A DNA stretch of 64,000 nt from Lineus longissimus. Its lineage: Eukaryota; Nemertea; Pilidiophora; Heteronemertea; Lineidae. The notes beneath the pieces are model-generated. The model ran no database searches. It was not told where the DNA came from and was given only the letters and a program-made list of their open reading frames with translations. Position 1 is the stretch's first letter. Every line of letters begins with the position of its first letter. The DNA lies in NCBI RefSeq assembly GCF_910592395.1, contig NC_088315.1, positions 16,475,808-16,539,807 on the forward strand. Reading direction: 5' to 3'. Positions 1 to 13,492 of this stretch are shown piece after piece. Position numbers and translations under genes: made by a program.

Positions 1-1269
1 TTTTTGGAAATGTTCCAGCCAACATTTTCTTTAATTCTTTGTAAAAACGCTTGTTATTCACAGAGGAGATGCAATTTAAGAAAGGGTTTTATGATGAACC
101 CGCAGAGTTGATCAGGACATTAAAATCAAGGTCGCAACTCGGGTGTGTATCAGAACATAAAAGTGTATGTCTTACAAGTCATACTTCGGAAGCAAAACGT
201 ACGTATGTTGCTTTTGATGCGAAATTGATGCGATGTTGGTATTACCATCAACCCCGAGGAAGGATGTCGTATTAAATACAAGGAAATCTTGGATTAAATA
301 TATATCGCCATTGGACAAAGTATATCTCTCAGCTTTATGCTAAAATTTAATGTTTAGTCTTATGCATTATCACTAGTATAATGCAGGAAAAGTAGGCGAG
401 ATTATGTAGATTGGGTTGTAATCTCGATTTGACTCCACGGATAGACCATGCAAAATCTGCGACAAAAAGTGCAAAGTGGGATTGACTGAAATTTCGCATC
501 TGTTCGGAGATAGCGGCACTTGACCTAGAGCAGTGGCGCCACCAGTTCAAAAAGAATGACACTAAAATCACAACCTAAAAAAGACAGAAAAAACAATACG
601 AATTGACTTGAGGCAAGACGAATATGTCACATCCCCCCCCCCCCACCAAAAGCATCTTGACCTGGGAAAAGACAGTAAAAGAAAATGATCTCTACTATTA
701 ATAAACTGAACAGTAGAACCCCCAAGTAAAAGGGATAGAGGCTAATTATACGTGCACCAGAATTAACACCGATATATGCACTAAAATTTTACCAGCAAGT
801 TTACCCTAAAAAATTATTAACTTAACGTAGTAACATCTCCGAAAACTGGCTTGATCATGATAAATACACATTATTTGTGTTCACCAAATCTTTCACTACT
901 CAAGTTACACGAATATATCAAAGGACTTGACATTGAAGCAAATTCACCCTCATTTGCGAGTAATTGCAAATGCCATTACAAAAACGACTAGAGAAAAATT
1001 ATCATCATCATCTGCACTGTGTGGCAGCGCCATGGAATCCTCAATGGAAACAACATGGCGGCAATTCAAAAATCGTGTAGAAAAAAACTGAACAAAAACA
1101 GTTTTTCACCTGAACAACAGCGATCCTACCTTCATTGGAGTATCAGATGGAAAGATGATTGTCAGCAAACTTTGGAGATGGCAGTGACTAAATACCCAAC
1201 CATTTGGCCTCAGAATCGAAAACAAATCCGAAAACGCCGGGTCGCCAACGATTAAATCTATCGGGTCTA

Positions 1270-2480
1270 ACTAAGAGCTAAGAACTAACGTGGCCGAGAT
1301 AGATCACCTGACCACGGAAGATCACGCTCTTGACCAAATTAAAATTGGGGCCAGCATATCACTGATTCGTTCAAAGAATGACCGCATAGCAATGTGCTTT
1401 AAATGAATCGTCATCTAGAATAGCGTCGTCCTGGAAACATTCTGCATTGCTCATTCCCGCCATCGCCCGATTCATGATCATCAAACGCTGGTAGCTAGCT
1501 GATTGAAGCATTTTAAAAACCCATCGGTATCACTTTGTAAACATATAAATGGTAGGGCTATCGAAAGCTGATACATCCTTCGTCTATCAGAGAGAGGTAC
1601 GCCCCAGTACCCCATCAGCATATCATAGGTGCTGATCATGATATATTTGGACTTTCCAACTGTTTCAATGCACTCATCTATAGTCTTTTGTTCGAAAAAC
1701 AATCCGTCTTCGTAAGCAGGTTAACACAACGGTAATCATGAACCACCCTGCGGCAACCATTCTTCTTGGGGATTAAAAGACAAGGACTGGACCACTCACT
1801 CTGGCAAGGCTCAACTATATCATGTTTTAACATGTACGCAACCTCTTTTTAAGAGCTTTGTTCTTTACATGACTATTTTGATTGGAAGAGGATAAGTACA
1901 CAGCATGCTATGTATGCAACTGACAGTAGTTTTATGTTCACAGAGTTTTATATTAATATTCATTAGGCTCATTATAAAGCCCCACATCCGATGTGGAATT
2001 TTCCCATCTTTTTTAAAGACTCTTTCTTATTTGACGATGGTACTAGAGTGTCGTATTACAAAGGTAACGTTGTATTGCTCCTGATACCAAAGGAGAGCTG
2101 TTTGGAAGGCGGGAAAGGATGATAATTCGACCCAAACTTGATGGGAAGCGTGGAGTTCTTCCACCGCCACTGCCACCGCCATTTTTTCTCCAGTTGACGC
2201 CATTGATGACGTGGTTATGTTAATTCGCCTCTGCTGTGCATGCAACCAACTTGTTCCTGCATACACAGCAGTATGCTGTGTACATAGTCACTTCGATTAT
2301 GATAAGGACCAATATGTACAGGTTGAGAATCACCAACATCGATGTCATGCTCACGAATATTAGTCTTAGTTTGAGCAGCAGAGAATATATGAAAATATTC
2401 AAGTAAGAGACTCTTAACAGAAAATAATGACATTAAAGTCACTACCTGGTAAAGACAGGAAGACAAGACCAATTGAGACA
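1270..2480 (-). pseudogene. Ty3/gypsy-type reverse transcriptase remnant (R copy 1)
   Basis: On the minus strand the segment near 2450-2300 encodes the linker typical of gypsy pol just before the RT, with the pattern HDIDVGDxxPVxxGPYH. After an interruption, 1850-1480 encodes the RT start (EPCQSEWSSPCLLIPKKNG, then RVVHDYR, then a degenerate GYWGVPL). Further downstream (1480-1270) a degraded DD and an LGHV-like motif can be traced. Frameshifts and stops are frequent and no full ORF survives. The same remnant is at 11540-12600 and, uninterrupted, at 63050-63720. Family known from RT motifs; the element is dead. Confidence 0.75.
1866..2300 (-). mobile_element. Short TIR element inside the gypsy remnant (R copy 1)
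   Basis: R copy 3 reads straight through the gypsy linker into the RT, whereas copies 1 and 2 contain about 300-430 extra bases here. The ends form imperfect inverted repeats built on GTACACAGCAT near 1900 and 2280. On the minus strand the insert holds an open segment (2215-2027) starting MASTGEKMA and including the pattern VWVELSSFPAFQTALLWYQ, which looks like a captured or transposase-derived exon; it ends at a TAA. Copy 2 has lost about 120 bases of this open segment. I cannot assign a superfamily. Confidence 0.5.
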
Positions 2481-3628
2481 AGACGAATGCGTCACAATTA
2501 CTAAGATTATCTGACTAAGAAATCATTAAGAAGCTATTTACTAAGATTTTTCTTGCCAATTTTTTCCAATAAATAGCTAATTTAATAAGTAATCAAATTC
2601 TAACTTAATTGGTAAGATGTTGGTCCTGGGTGATGAAAAAGATGCCTTTTTCTCTCAAATAACCATCGTTTTCTCTGATTAAGTGTTTTACAAAACCTTT
2701 AATTGTTGTTATACAGAAACATGTGAAATTATTCATTATTCTGATCAAATAGGCCAAAATACTGAAAATACTCATTTTCGACGAAAATCAAAAAATGATA
2801 CGGGCCTTATAGGGTTTCAAAACCCTTTTCGACACAGTCACTTTAAAATCGTATACTTAGCCATCTGGTACTGTATATCTGATCACAGCTGGTCATACAT
2901 AAACGTAGCCTGATTGAATCGTAAGAATGTCCATGGTGCAATAACATTACCCCCTGGTTCAACTATCCGTGCAGCGACCTGTTTGCTGCATGCCATGATG
3001 AATCCCACATGAAAAAAATTAAAAAGGCCTGTCACTATCAGTCCCAGGCTATCAGCATACATGTTTGATCAACGAGTGAAGGTTTTCAATCATAAACTTT
3101 TCCACAAATTCACATCGAACAAGTGCTGCCCCGTATACTGCAATGAATTCCATGCATTGGACATGCTGGAAGGGCCACGTCTTTGAAAAACGCGCCAAAA
3201 CCCTGTTCACGTGACCTGTATGTATCATGACTATAAGCATTCGTCTGCTGCGGCACGGTCCTTAAAAAATCGCAAGATATCGTGTTAGATTTGTGCCATC
3301 GTTTGGTATAATTACATCTACGATATTCATCAAAACATTATTCTAGTCTTCATTCGCGTATTTATGACTTTTCATCGTTTCAATGCTTGATATGATGAAA
3401 ATACTTACAACATGCAACACGAAATCCCGCATGAATTCGGCAAATAAGTAGCAACATCCGGGTCTCCAACTTCCAGTTGCCAAGTGCCATGAAAGAGGAC
3501 GACGGTGATTGGCTGACACATGCCTGTATGAATAAAAGTCGTAAGATGTCTACCTGAATAACGTCATGACTTTATTTGGATTTGGAAAATATTGACATTT
3601 TTGAAATAATGAATTTTTTCATGCGGTG

Positions 3629-5791
3629 GCAGTTTGAGATCAAAGCGCGGTCTTACCATACCCGTCGAATGCTAATTTCCATTTGAAATATAGCTCTTCT
3701 CGAAGTGTAAATTAGGTGTGTTTAAAATAAAGAAGGTGATAAAGTTTCAATCTAATCGGCTTGCTTATATGTAGTTTTGAGGCTCCATTCAACCCGTCGT
3801 GGTGAAAAAGCTGATTCGCGAATTAAAAGCCGTCAAAAACCACCCCCTAACTTCAGACCCCCCCCCCCCCAACTTTGAAATGATCATGCATAATTTCATG
3901 GTTTGACAGACTAGGATAGGTCTATTTGGCTGTGAAAGCGTTTCTTCATGGGCACAAGTTATGAGCATGTAGAAAGTACAATTTTTAAGGGAAAACGGCT
4001 GAAAACTGACCAGCAGGACATACACGGTCGTTAATATAATAAAAAAAACTGCACGAGTGGCTGTTACAAGTCACCAGATCGCACGAGATGATTGTTTCCA
4101 CTCTGAAAACTTGAGACCGCAGGTCAGGGTGTAAAGCAGCGGGATCGACACCCGTATGTACATGTAGGCAGACATCGTCTGACGGATATACATGTAGGTC
4201 TATTCCTTTCCTTCCTGATATTGTATTGGCGAACTCTTCGATGGTTAGATTCTTTCCTTCTTTATACCGCTTCTATCGAATCCGTACATTATTGTTGGTT
4301 ATTATAGTAGCATGTGAATGACTTAAAAAATTGGTCCTGATAATCGACCTGACCCATTCTGTCCTTTATTGGCTCGTGGCAGGGAATCTGCCATGCTGTT
4401 TCTGGTTAATATTTTTTACCAGCTGGCTATGGTTGCTTCATTATCAAGTTTGTCATCATTTTTTCTTTGAGAGGAGAAAAGCATCGAGATATAGGTTGCA
4501 GTTAAAAACACTCTATTTGATCGAAGCAAAGTGACGAATGATGGTCGATTGCCAGGGTACAGGCTCTTTAGTTCCCTCGATCAGTGCTGACAATTGTAAG
4601 TTTAACGTAAAAAATGTACACCTAATCGTAACAATCGTATGATGGGACTGAATCCGGGCTAACCCTTTTCCTATTATCCAATATATTTGAAGGACAGGGA
4701 TGCGCTCTTATTCCATCCCATTTCAATATATTTAGACTGATTCAACGCCATATTTGGGTAATGATGAAGCTGTTAAATTGTTTTCTTGGTCGGTTTCTGA
4801 CTATTTTACAAACTGACAATTTAAATGATTACAAAGCCTTTAGTGTTTCGTTTGCGATTATGCACATATTGCGCTTTGTGTACTTGTACATATTGTGTAA
4901 AATTTCACAGCATTAGCTCATCTTTACCATTGTAAGCATAATAAACCTATCGATTGATTTTTTTTAAATATAGTATTCAAAGTGCCTACATAGTCAATCG
5001 ATACGACGGTATTGGGTGGTGAAGAGCAGACGATCGATCCGATGTGGAGTTGGCTTCGAAAAAGTTAAACTCAGGCGTTTTGGCAATGTGCCGTGGAGTT
5101 ATTGACCTGTTAGATAAGAACTCGGGGATCTCAAAGAAATTCGAATTCATTCAGAACACCTTATTGGTACATTTTGACCAAATCCAATAATTGTTGAAAT
5201 GTTTATATGCTGATGAGTATTTGGAGTTTAAAAAGGCTTCTCCTGTTGTTGTGACGAACCAAAGTGCTGTGCGAGAAATATTTCACAAAATACACGTAGC
5301 CTTATTCGTGTCTATGAATTTTACTTAGATAATTCCCATTAGGAGCCAACAGGCAGCCCATCTCCAAGATTTGAACTTGGGGCAAATTAGAAGATGACAA
5401 GGGGCAACCCTGAGCTATTAGGTAGCTTTCACAACAGTGTGAATAACGATATGCGCTGTACAAATGTCTGCGATGTCATCGATTTCTCTGATACATGTAA
5501 TTGATTTATGCGACACTCCTTAATCATCTTTGATACTCAGTTAAAAAAGAATCAGTCATTCACGTCGTCCAAGATAGAAGATTATCGTTGTCACGGCAAC
5601 GGTTACCCTCTATAGTCCCTTGCTTTCAGGTGTCAATGCCTCGATCATCGTTCAAGGTCTAACTAAATTTGATATCAGGCGGACAAGTCAATATATGAGT
5701 TTATAATTAGATCATCTGTTATGAACTGAATCCATGGTTCTGGTGACTACCATCCATCAACATAATAACTGCATCCAAACACACCCTATCC
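3629..5791. other. No recognisable gene; intergenic DNA
   Basis: AT-rich DNA with only short ORFs and no domain I recognise. A C homopolymer lies near 3860. The part from about 5400 to 5640 has a diverged second copy at about 31950-32160 in the spacer of the large inverted repeat, in the same orientation, showing that this stretch and the LamG gene upstream region were duplicated together. Confidence 0.6.
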
Positions 5792-7644
5792 ATGATGCCT
5801 AAATATCTGATGTTGGCTGCAGTAATTGGTCTCGGATTTCGAGCATTTCTAGCGAATCAAAGAACTTTCCACTCGTTAGGCTTGCAACGTAAGTATATAC
5901 ATGTACACGAGGTAACTGTCGATAATATTACCAGTTCGCCTCGCAAATACGGCGTATCAGACCTTCAAACTGCAGAGTCCCTTTTGAGAATTCAGGAACA
6001 AATTTGGGTGACGGAGTTTCCTGAGTATCTTTTTTTTTATTTTGCCATCAAATGCAGCCGTTATGACATGGAATTTTGATGGCAGCTCACGAGACATAAG
6101 GTAGTAAGGGCTCTCCAATATGCCGGATGAGATTTATGATATAGCCAAGTGGTGAATCAGACTTGACTTGGTTCCCAAAATTATCATTTACCTAGACATA
6201 TTATGTCCACTCAATTTTGGATTTATAGTTATCGCCGTTGAATGGCGTGTGTTACCAATAGCCAAACTGCTAGTTCACATCAAATGACCCCTGTTACCTG
6301 GAAGTACGCATGATTAGAATGGTCCTCTTGTATGCCGAATTTGACTTATGTGACCTGGAAATACGCAATAAATCGGAGGGTCGTCTCGACAATATCGTGA
6401 AATCTTGGAATTTATTGAATATTCAAAGCCTTACTGTAAACAGCACATAACATAAGCATTGGTCGTCTTCGGAATTTATTGATAAAGAGAAAGTAAGTTT
6501 TGGTAAGGTTTTGCCAAACTGAAGAATATTCACCCCAAAGATAAAACTTTTTATTTGTCCCTCAAATCCTGGCTTGGTCATTCTCCTTCACCGGGTCGTC
6601 TTTTGAAGTCGAAGAGCTTCGTCCTTTCTACCTTTGTCATGTTATATGCATGCATTGATTGACTTCCTTTCATTCAACGGTTACAGAATGCTTCATGGAA
6701 AGAGTGCATCTTATGTCAACGCATCTATTTTTGGGCGGGTAATGTCTTTCAATAATGGCAGAGAACACGATCAGTGCGTAAGGGCCCCAGCGGCCAATCT
6801 CGGAGGCGGTTGGTTGACTGTTACGTTCTACTTCAGACCGAAATATAGAGAAGTCACACAGTCACTGATCACATTCATGAATCGAAAGGAATATGTTCAT
6901 GTAAGCTGTAACAGTCAGTATTTTAAAGTTTTTTTGGGCACGAGGAGTGGTCCAAATAGAAACAATGTTTTTACCTATAAATCAGGTTGTTTGTTCTTCG
7001 ATCAATGGCATCAGTTTATTTTCATGGTGAACGTTTTGAAGGAAGTATGTAACCTTACTATTGATGGGAGACAGCTTGGGCAAGATAGTTCTTGGAAAAG
7101 GGTGTTCAAGGATATCAGTTGGAGAGGAATTACGACAATTGGGTGCCATTTTAGAAGTCATCAAAGTCTATGCAGGCAGTGTTATTTTCGAGGAGATATC
7201 GCCCAAATAGTTATCTATCGAACCAAACTAAGTGATGAAGAATTGAGGAGTATTCATGACGACTGTAAGTCCTTTCATTTTAATTTATTATCATTTTGTC
7301 GAATATGTAAGTTGAAAAGTGGAACTGATTTGGCAGCTTATGACGAGGCTTTTTTGGCCTAATTAGAGACCTATGGCTCGCCAAATTGGCCATTACCATT
7401 TAATTTGGCCTCTTTAATCAGGACATCTCTCAATTGCGGAGAGCTTCTGTCAGTCCCAAGGGTGTCTTTGACAGAAAGGTATCACTGTATGTTATTTTCT
7501 GATTATATCAATCTCAGTTAGTGCATAATTTTAATTTGATAACATATCCAAAAATGGGGTACATATTAATCTAAAAGGATGAGTTCGGTTATGATTTCTG
7601 CCCAGGTGGATTTGGTGGAAATGCAGAAGACGGTCGTACTGCAG
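5792..7644 (+). CDS. Candidate secreted LamG/concanavalin-like gene (at least three exons, partial)
   Basis: Exon 1 (5792-5888) starts with a hydrophobic stretch after ATG (MMPKYLMLAAVIGLGF), which reads as a signal peptide, and ends at a consensus donor GTAAGT. The main exon (about 6687-7264, acceptor TTACAG, donor GTAAGT) encodes about 192 residues with the layout of a laminin-G-like jelly roll: a WLTVTFYF strand, paired cysteines, NLTIDGRQLG, and the terminal pattern FRGDIAQIVIYRTKLSDEEL. A short exon (7606-7644) continues in matching phase and restores a Cys (CGFGGNAEDG). Exon 1 to exon 2 does not join in phase as drawn, so an exon between them may be missing or the start may differ. LamG domains usually mediate extracellular adhesion or ligand binding; ligand unknown. 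Downstream exons not found. Confidence 0.5.
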
Positions 7645-10272
7645 GTGATATACATTTACATCTGCAATTTATGGCTTGTACTAGTACACATGTACAATGC
7701 ATCTTTGGAAACATGTCCAAGTTTAGACGTCCATGCAATGTTCAGGAAAGGCCGGTAGTCATGGTTGTTGCTTTATTTTGAGATTTGCTCAAACGATGGA
7801 AGTGAGGTCCGTGATTCTGTTGAGAGTGCTCCGTCTTCAGTCAGTCAACAAAACTGAAAGTCCTTGTCCTGGCATTGGCTAAATTATTGTACGTAGCAAC
7901 AGTGATAGTTGCTCCTACCAACTACCAAAATTATAAGTATAAGCAAATATCAATATATTTTTTTTATTGGGGGGGGGGGGGGGGGGAGCAGTATCAAGTC
8001 ATCAGTTATACTAGTCAAGGGGGAGCGGGGACTGGGGATGTCTAAAGTGAGAGTGGCTAGTTCATTTATTGGAGGGAAAGAAAAACGCGATGCCTCAGAA
8101 CGTTCTTCAAAACAAACTTTGATTAGTGAGCTTCAAATCATATCAAGTCATAACCACTCAACTAAAAAACTGTAAAAAACGAAATTGTGGCCACGTTTTA
8201 TGTACACATTATAAAGGCATGGATACATGTGGACTAAGAGAATCAAACCATAATTCACTTGAACAATACCGGAAGAATATGTATGGTTAAATACAGGGAT
8301 AAAGCACAATATAATCCACTGGATGTTGGTCGGTTTGGTATGTAAGACAAGTGTTTCGTAAAATTCAAAGATGACAGTCTGATGGATAATGGGTCGACCT
8401 TCTCCAAAATGTAAACGATATAGACCTGCATGCAGACAGAAATTTCCTCAAAATATGGTGTAATAAACAAAGTAAAGACGACGCATTAATAAACATGGTA
8501 AAGTAGTAAAATGCATGTAGTAAATTGTCTATAACATGTGTATGGAGCAAACACAGATTGATGAGAAAACTACAGACTGGTAGAAAAGTGTGTAATTGTA
8601 CACCAATAACTATGAGGCCGGGAGATCAGTAGGCCCTTCTTATGAAATAGTTAAAATGTTTAAAGAATAATTAACGGAAAATAAACAAAAGAACTGAAAT
8701 TAGCGACACGAATTGCCCTAGGCGAGAAATGTAAGCACCTTGGTTTTCATTTTATTTCTGACTCTTGTTGTAGTTTTGGATTGATTCATTTTGCAGTTTT
8801 TAGGTTAAAACCTCTATAACGTGTCCGTGCGAGTGATTGGACTGTTGTCTGCCTGTAAAATCTTTTTCTCTCCTTAGTTCGTACGCTTCGAGAAGGTATC
8901 GGTAGGTTTTATATGGTGTGGTAGAGAAGGTATCGGTAGGTTTTATATGGTGTGGTAGAGAACGGGAGTGTTTTACGTTGGAAGCTGTCGCAAAACACCT
9001 CATCAAAAACTGCAGTTGTTTGAAGGGGGTAGCCAATGGTAGCGAAGCATTTAGTCAGTTGGATCAAAATGACGACCATCCTTAATTCCTGGCCTGTCCC
9101 ACGCCCACCCGCAAAACAAACCTACTACGTTGACCCTATCAGGCCCGTAAGCGCCGTGTACGAAGACTACGCTACTTGTCAGTCACACCATCTCCTAGAT
9201 CTCACTTTTCTATAATTCTTTAAGATACTTGATGCCATACCCCACCCCCTTCAAGACATTAGAAACCGTTTCGTTCAATAGAAACGGGATGCAAAATTGC
9301 GATAAAGTGCCGATAGATTTCTGTAAAAAAACCCAGAAAAATCGAGCCAGCCTATAGGAAATGGCGATATCTCAGGAACGGGAGGACCGGAAAATGAAGG
9401 CAAACGCCTTCCGGCAATGTTCGAAAGTAGTGGAAAAAACTGATGAATTAGACCCACTTAAGGATGTAGGAAGCTCGGTTGACCCACTTAAGCATGAAGG
9501 AGGCTCTGTTATTGAGATATAAAGGTGTCAAGTTTACTCAAGGCGATAGGCAATCCCGAAAACATGGACTTCGCAACAGATTTACATCGACTAGTTTAGA
9601 TTTAAAAAATGCATCACCAGTTCAATTTTCGTGGTGAAAACGTGCAGTGTGGAAGAACTAGTTTCTAAATGTCGTCGTGGTTACAGGAGAGCATCCCGGC
9701 TCCCCTACATACAGTGGAATTGAATTTAAGCTGCTGCAAGTGTCCCCCCCCCCCCCACCACCCCCGTTGGAATATCACTACGTTTGCAGTCGCACATAAT
9801 ATTCACATACGCTTTGCCCCTAAATCTTTCCACTGAGAGATTTGATTGCTTTTCTCAGGGTTTTTTGTACACTGCATGAACCCTCGAACAGTTCGTTGAT
9901 TTCTCATCACCAGACGAGCAAAATACCGTCACTCAACAGTTGTTTTGTCGTTTTGAACAGCCCGATCGAAACCTTAGGCGGACTACGCTTTCTTGATCAA
10001 TATTTTTAACCTCTGCTTGCTTTGAAACTCCTCTGGTCAGCTGACATTGTGAGCTGGCAATGAGTTACAAAAACCACAAAAATACCCGTTGAAATTTTGA
10101 GTTATTGGCCCCATGTAAACTTCAGATGTAAAAAAACCAGTATTGTATTTGCCCGCTAGCAAGTACGGCTTCATTAGCATCATTAGGCCAGATTGCATCG
10201 ACGTATCCATTTCGGCCAATGAATATATCAATTTCTATCACGCCGTCCAAATACTATAAGGAGTTTTCTTAT
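7645..10272. other. No recognisable gene; simple repeats
   Basis: Only short ORFs without family resemblance. It contains a G homopolymer of about 17 bases (about 7971-7987), a C homopolymer near 9741-9757, and a direct tandem duplication of about 37 bases at roughly 8890-8962 (unit beginning GAGAAGGTATCGGTAGG). Further exons of the LamG gene could be hidden here but none has convincing splice sites and similarity together. Confidence 0.5.
8890..8962. repeat. Two-copy tandem duplication, about 37-bp unit
   Basis: Two adjacent perfect copies of a unit containing GAGAAGGTATCGGTAGG followed by TTTTATATGGTGTGGTA. No function visible. Confidence 0.85.
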
Positions 10273-11539
10273 GCTTTTTGGAAATGTTCCAACCAACATT
10301 TTCTTTAATTCTTTGTAAAAACGCTTGTTATTCACAGAGGAGATGCAATTCAAGAAAGGGTTTTATGATGAACCCGCAGAGTTGATCAGGACATTAAAAT
10401 CAAGGTCGCAACTCGGATGTGTATCAGAACATAAAAGTGTATGTCTTACAAGTCATTCTTTGGAAGCAAAACGTACGTATGTTGCTTTTGATGCGAAATT
10501 GATGCGATGTTTGTATTACCATCAGCCCCGAGGAAGGATGTCGTATTAAATACAAGGAAATCTTGGATTAGATATATATCGCCATTGGACAAAGTATATC
10601 TCTCAGCTTGATGCTAAAATTTAATGTTTAGTCTTATTTGCATTATCACTAGTATAATGCAGGAAAAGTAGGCGAGATTATGTAGATTGGGTTGTAATCT
10701 CGATTTGACTCCACGGATAGACCATGCAAAATCTGCGACAAAAAGTGCAAAGTGGGATTGACTGAAATTTCGCATCTGTTCGGAGATGGCGGCGCTTGAC
10801 CTAGAGCAGTGGCGCCACCAGTTCAAAAAGAATGACACTAAAATCACAACCTAGTAAAAAAAAAGAAAACAATACGAATTGACTTGAGGCAAGACGAATA
10901 TTTCACATCCCCCCCCCCCCCCCACCAAAAGCATCTTGACCTGGGAAAAGATAGTAAAAGAAAATGATCTCTACTATTAATAAACTGAACAGTAGAACCC
11001 CCAAGTAAAAGGGATAGAGGCTAATTATACGTGCACCAGAATTAACACCGATACATGCACTAACATTTTACCAGCAAGTTTACCCTAAAAAATTATTAAC
11101 TTAACGTAGTAACATCTCCGAAAACTGGCTGATCATGATAAATACACATCATTTGTGTTCGCCAAATCTTTCACTACTCAAGTTACACGAATATATCAAA
11201 GGACTTGGCATTGAAGCAAATTCACACTCATTTTGCGAGTAATAGCAAATGCCATTACAAAAACGACTAGAGAAAAATTATCATCATCATCTGCACTGTG
11301 TGGCTGCGCCATGGAATCCTCAATGGAAACAACATGGCGGCAATTCAAAAATCGTGTAGAAAAAACCCTGAACAACAGCGATCCTACCTTCATGGGAGTA
11401 TCAGATGGAAAGATGATTGTCAGCAAACTTTGGAGATGGCAGTGACTAAATACCCAACCATTTGGCCTCAGAATCGAAAACAAATCCGAAAACGCCGGGT
11501 CGCCAACGATCAAGTCTATCGGGTCTAACTAAGAGCCAA

Positions 11540-12600
11540 GAACTAACGTGGCCGAGATAGATCACCTGACCACGGAAGATCACGCTCTTGACCTAATTAA
11601 AATTGGGGCCAGCATATCACTGATTCGTTCAAAGAATGACCGCATAGCAATGTGCTTTAAATGAATCGTCACCTAGAATAGCGTCGTCCTGGAAACATTC
11701 TGCATTGCTCATTCCCGCCATCGCCCGATTCATGATCATCAAACGCTGGTAGCTAGCTGATTGAAGCATTTTAAAAACCCATCGGTATCACTCTGTAAAG
11801 ATAAAAACCGGTAGGGGTATCGAAAGCTGATACATCCTTGGTCTATCAGAGAGAGGTACGCCCTAGTACCCCATCAGCATATCATAGGTGCTGATCATGA
11901 TATATTTGGACTTTCCAACTGTTTCAATGCACTCATCTAGTCTTTTGTTCGAAAAACAATCCGTCTTCGTAAGTAGGTTAACACAACGGTAATCATGAAC
12001 CACCCTGCAGCAACCATTCTTCTTGGGGATTAAAAGACAAGGACTGGACCACTCACTCTGACAAGGCTCAACTATATAATGTTTTAACATGTACGCAACC
12101 TCTTTTTAAGAGCTTTGTTCTTTACATGACTATTTTGATGGGAAGAGGATAAGTACACAGCATGCTATGTATGCAACTGACAGTAGTTTTATGTTCACAG
12201 AGTTTTATATTAATATTCATTAGGCTCATTATAAAGCCCCGAATCCGATATGGAATTTTCCCATCTTTTTTAAAGACTCTTTCTTGTTTTACGAGTTCTT
12301 CCACCGCCATCGCCACAGCCACCGCCATTTTTTCTCCAGTTGACGTCATTGATGACGTGGTTATGTTAATTTGCCTCTGCTGTGCATGCAACCAACTTGT
12401 TCCTGCATACACAGCAGTATGCTATGTACATAGTCACTTCGATTATGATAATGACCAATATTTACAGGTTTAGCATCACCAACATCGATATCATGCTCAC
12501 GAATATTAGTCTTAGTTGGAACAGCAGAGAATATATAAGAATATTCAAGTATGAGACTCTTAACAGAAAAAGATGACATTAAAGTCACTACCTGGTAAAG
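11540..12600 (-). pseudogene. Ty3/gypsy-type reverse transcriptase remnant (R copy 2)
   Basis: Second copy of the gypsy pol remnant. The minus-strand ORF at 12090-11863 (75 codons) is the clearest piece: ML(K)HYIVEPCQSEWSSP, LLIPKKNG, RVVHDYRCVNLLT, then a linker to STYDMLMGY, matching the fingers and palm start of Ty3/gypsy RT. Upstream, 12600-12450 carries the HDIDVGDAKPVNIGHYH linker. The TIR element at about 12124-12440 separates the two parts. No catalytic DD box is intact. Confidence 0.75.
12124..12440 (-). mobile_element. Short TIR element inside the gypsy remnant (R copy 2), internally deleted
   Basis: Same insertion as in R copy 1, with matching inverted ends near 12155 and 12420, but lacking about 120 internal bases that encode the SSFPAFQTALLWYQ segment in copy 1. 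It is absent from R copy 3. This marks R copies 1 and 2 as sharing an insertion that the right-arm copy never received, or lost cleanly. Confidence 0.5.
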
Positions 12601-13130
12601 ACAGGAAGACAAGACCAATTGAGACAAGACGAATGCGTCACAATTACTAAGATTATCTGACTAAGAAATCATTATTAAGTTATTTACTAAGATTTTTCTT
12701 GCCAATTTTTTCCAATAAATAGCTAATTTAATAAGTAATCAAATTCTAACTTAATTGGTAAGATGTTGGTCCTGGGTGATGAAGAAGATGCCTTTTTCTC
12801 TCAAATAACCATCGTTTTCTCTTATTAAGTGTTTTACAAAACCTTTAATTGTTGTTATAAAGAAACATGTACATTATGCATTCATTATTCTGATGAAATA
12901 GGCCAAAATACTGAAAATACTCATTTTCGACGAAAATGAAAAAATGATGCGGGCCTTAAAGGGTTTCAAAACCCTTTCCGGCACAGTCACTTTAAAATCG
13001 TATGCTAAACCATCTAGTACTGCATATCTGACCACAGCTGGTCATACATAAACGTAGCCCGATTGAATTGTAAGAATGTCCATGGTGCAATAATATTACC
13101 CCCTGGTTCAACTATCCGTACAGCGACCCG

Positions 13131-13461
13131 TGTGAAGGCCATTTTTAAATGTTTACATGTTTCAAATTTGCATTTTAAGTTATGTTAGGTATGTGTGGTC
13201 TTCCCTACTTATAAAAAGGGTGTTTTTCCAAGATGGTGGATAGGGCCAAAGTTGTTTTCCCTATCTCTTTGTAATCTACTGATATCACAAAGATCTTTGG
13301 CCAAAGTGGCCCAGTTCGTTAGTTTTGTGTTCTGTGGAGTCATGGTCAGGCTCTAGGTCGTTAAACATTCTGTAAGTAATATTGTTTTCTATGTATTTTA
13401 GGCCCTTTAGTTTACCCTGTATTTTCTCATGTGCTTTACATGCATTCATGTACTGTGTCAT

Positions 13462-13492
<31 letters not shown>

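Larger units (their letters stand above)
1..3628 (+). repeat. Repeat block R, copy 1 (partial at window edge)
   Basis: Near-identical over its whole length to 10273-14608 in the same orientation, and to 48363-48455 plus 54711-54869 plus 62408-63874 in the opposite orientation. The homology stops at a GCGGTGGCA at about 3628. It contains a degenerate Ty3/gypsy pol on the minus strand, a TIR-type insertion (about 1866-2300), a C homopolymer near 633, and several short ORFs of no recognisable family. It lacks the solo LTR of copy 2. It may extend left of base 1. R is a composite of old retroelement debris; I see no intact gene in it. Confidence 0.9.
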
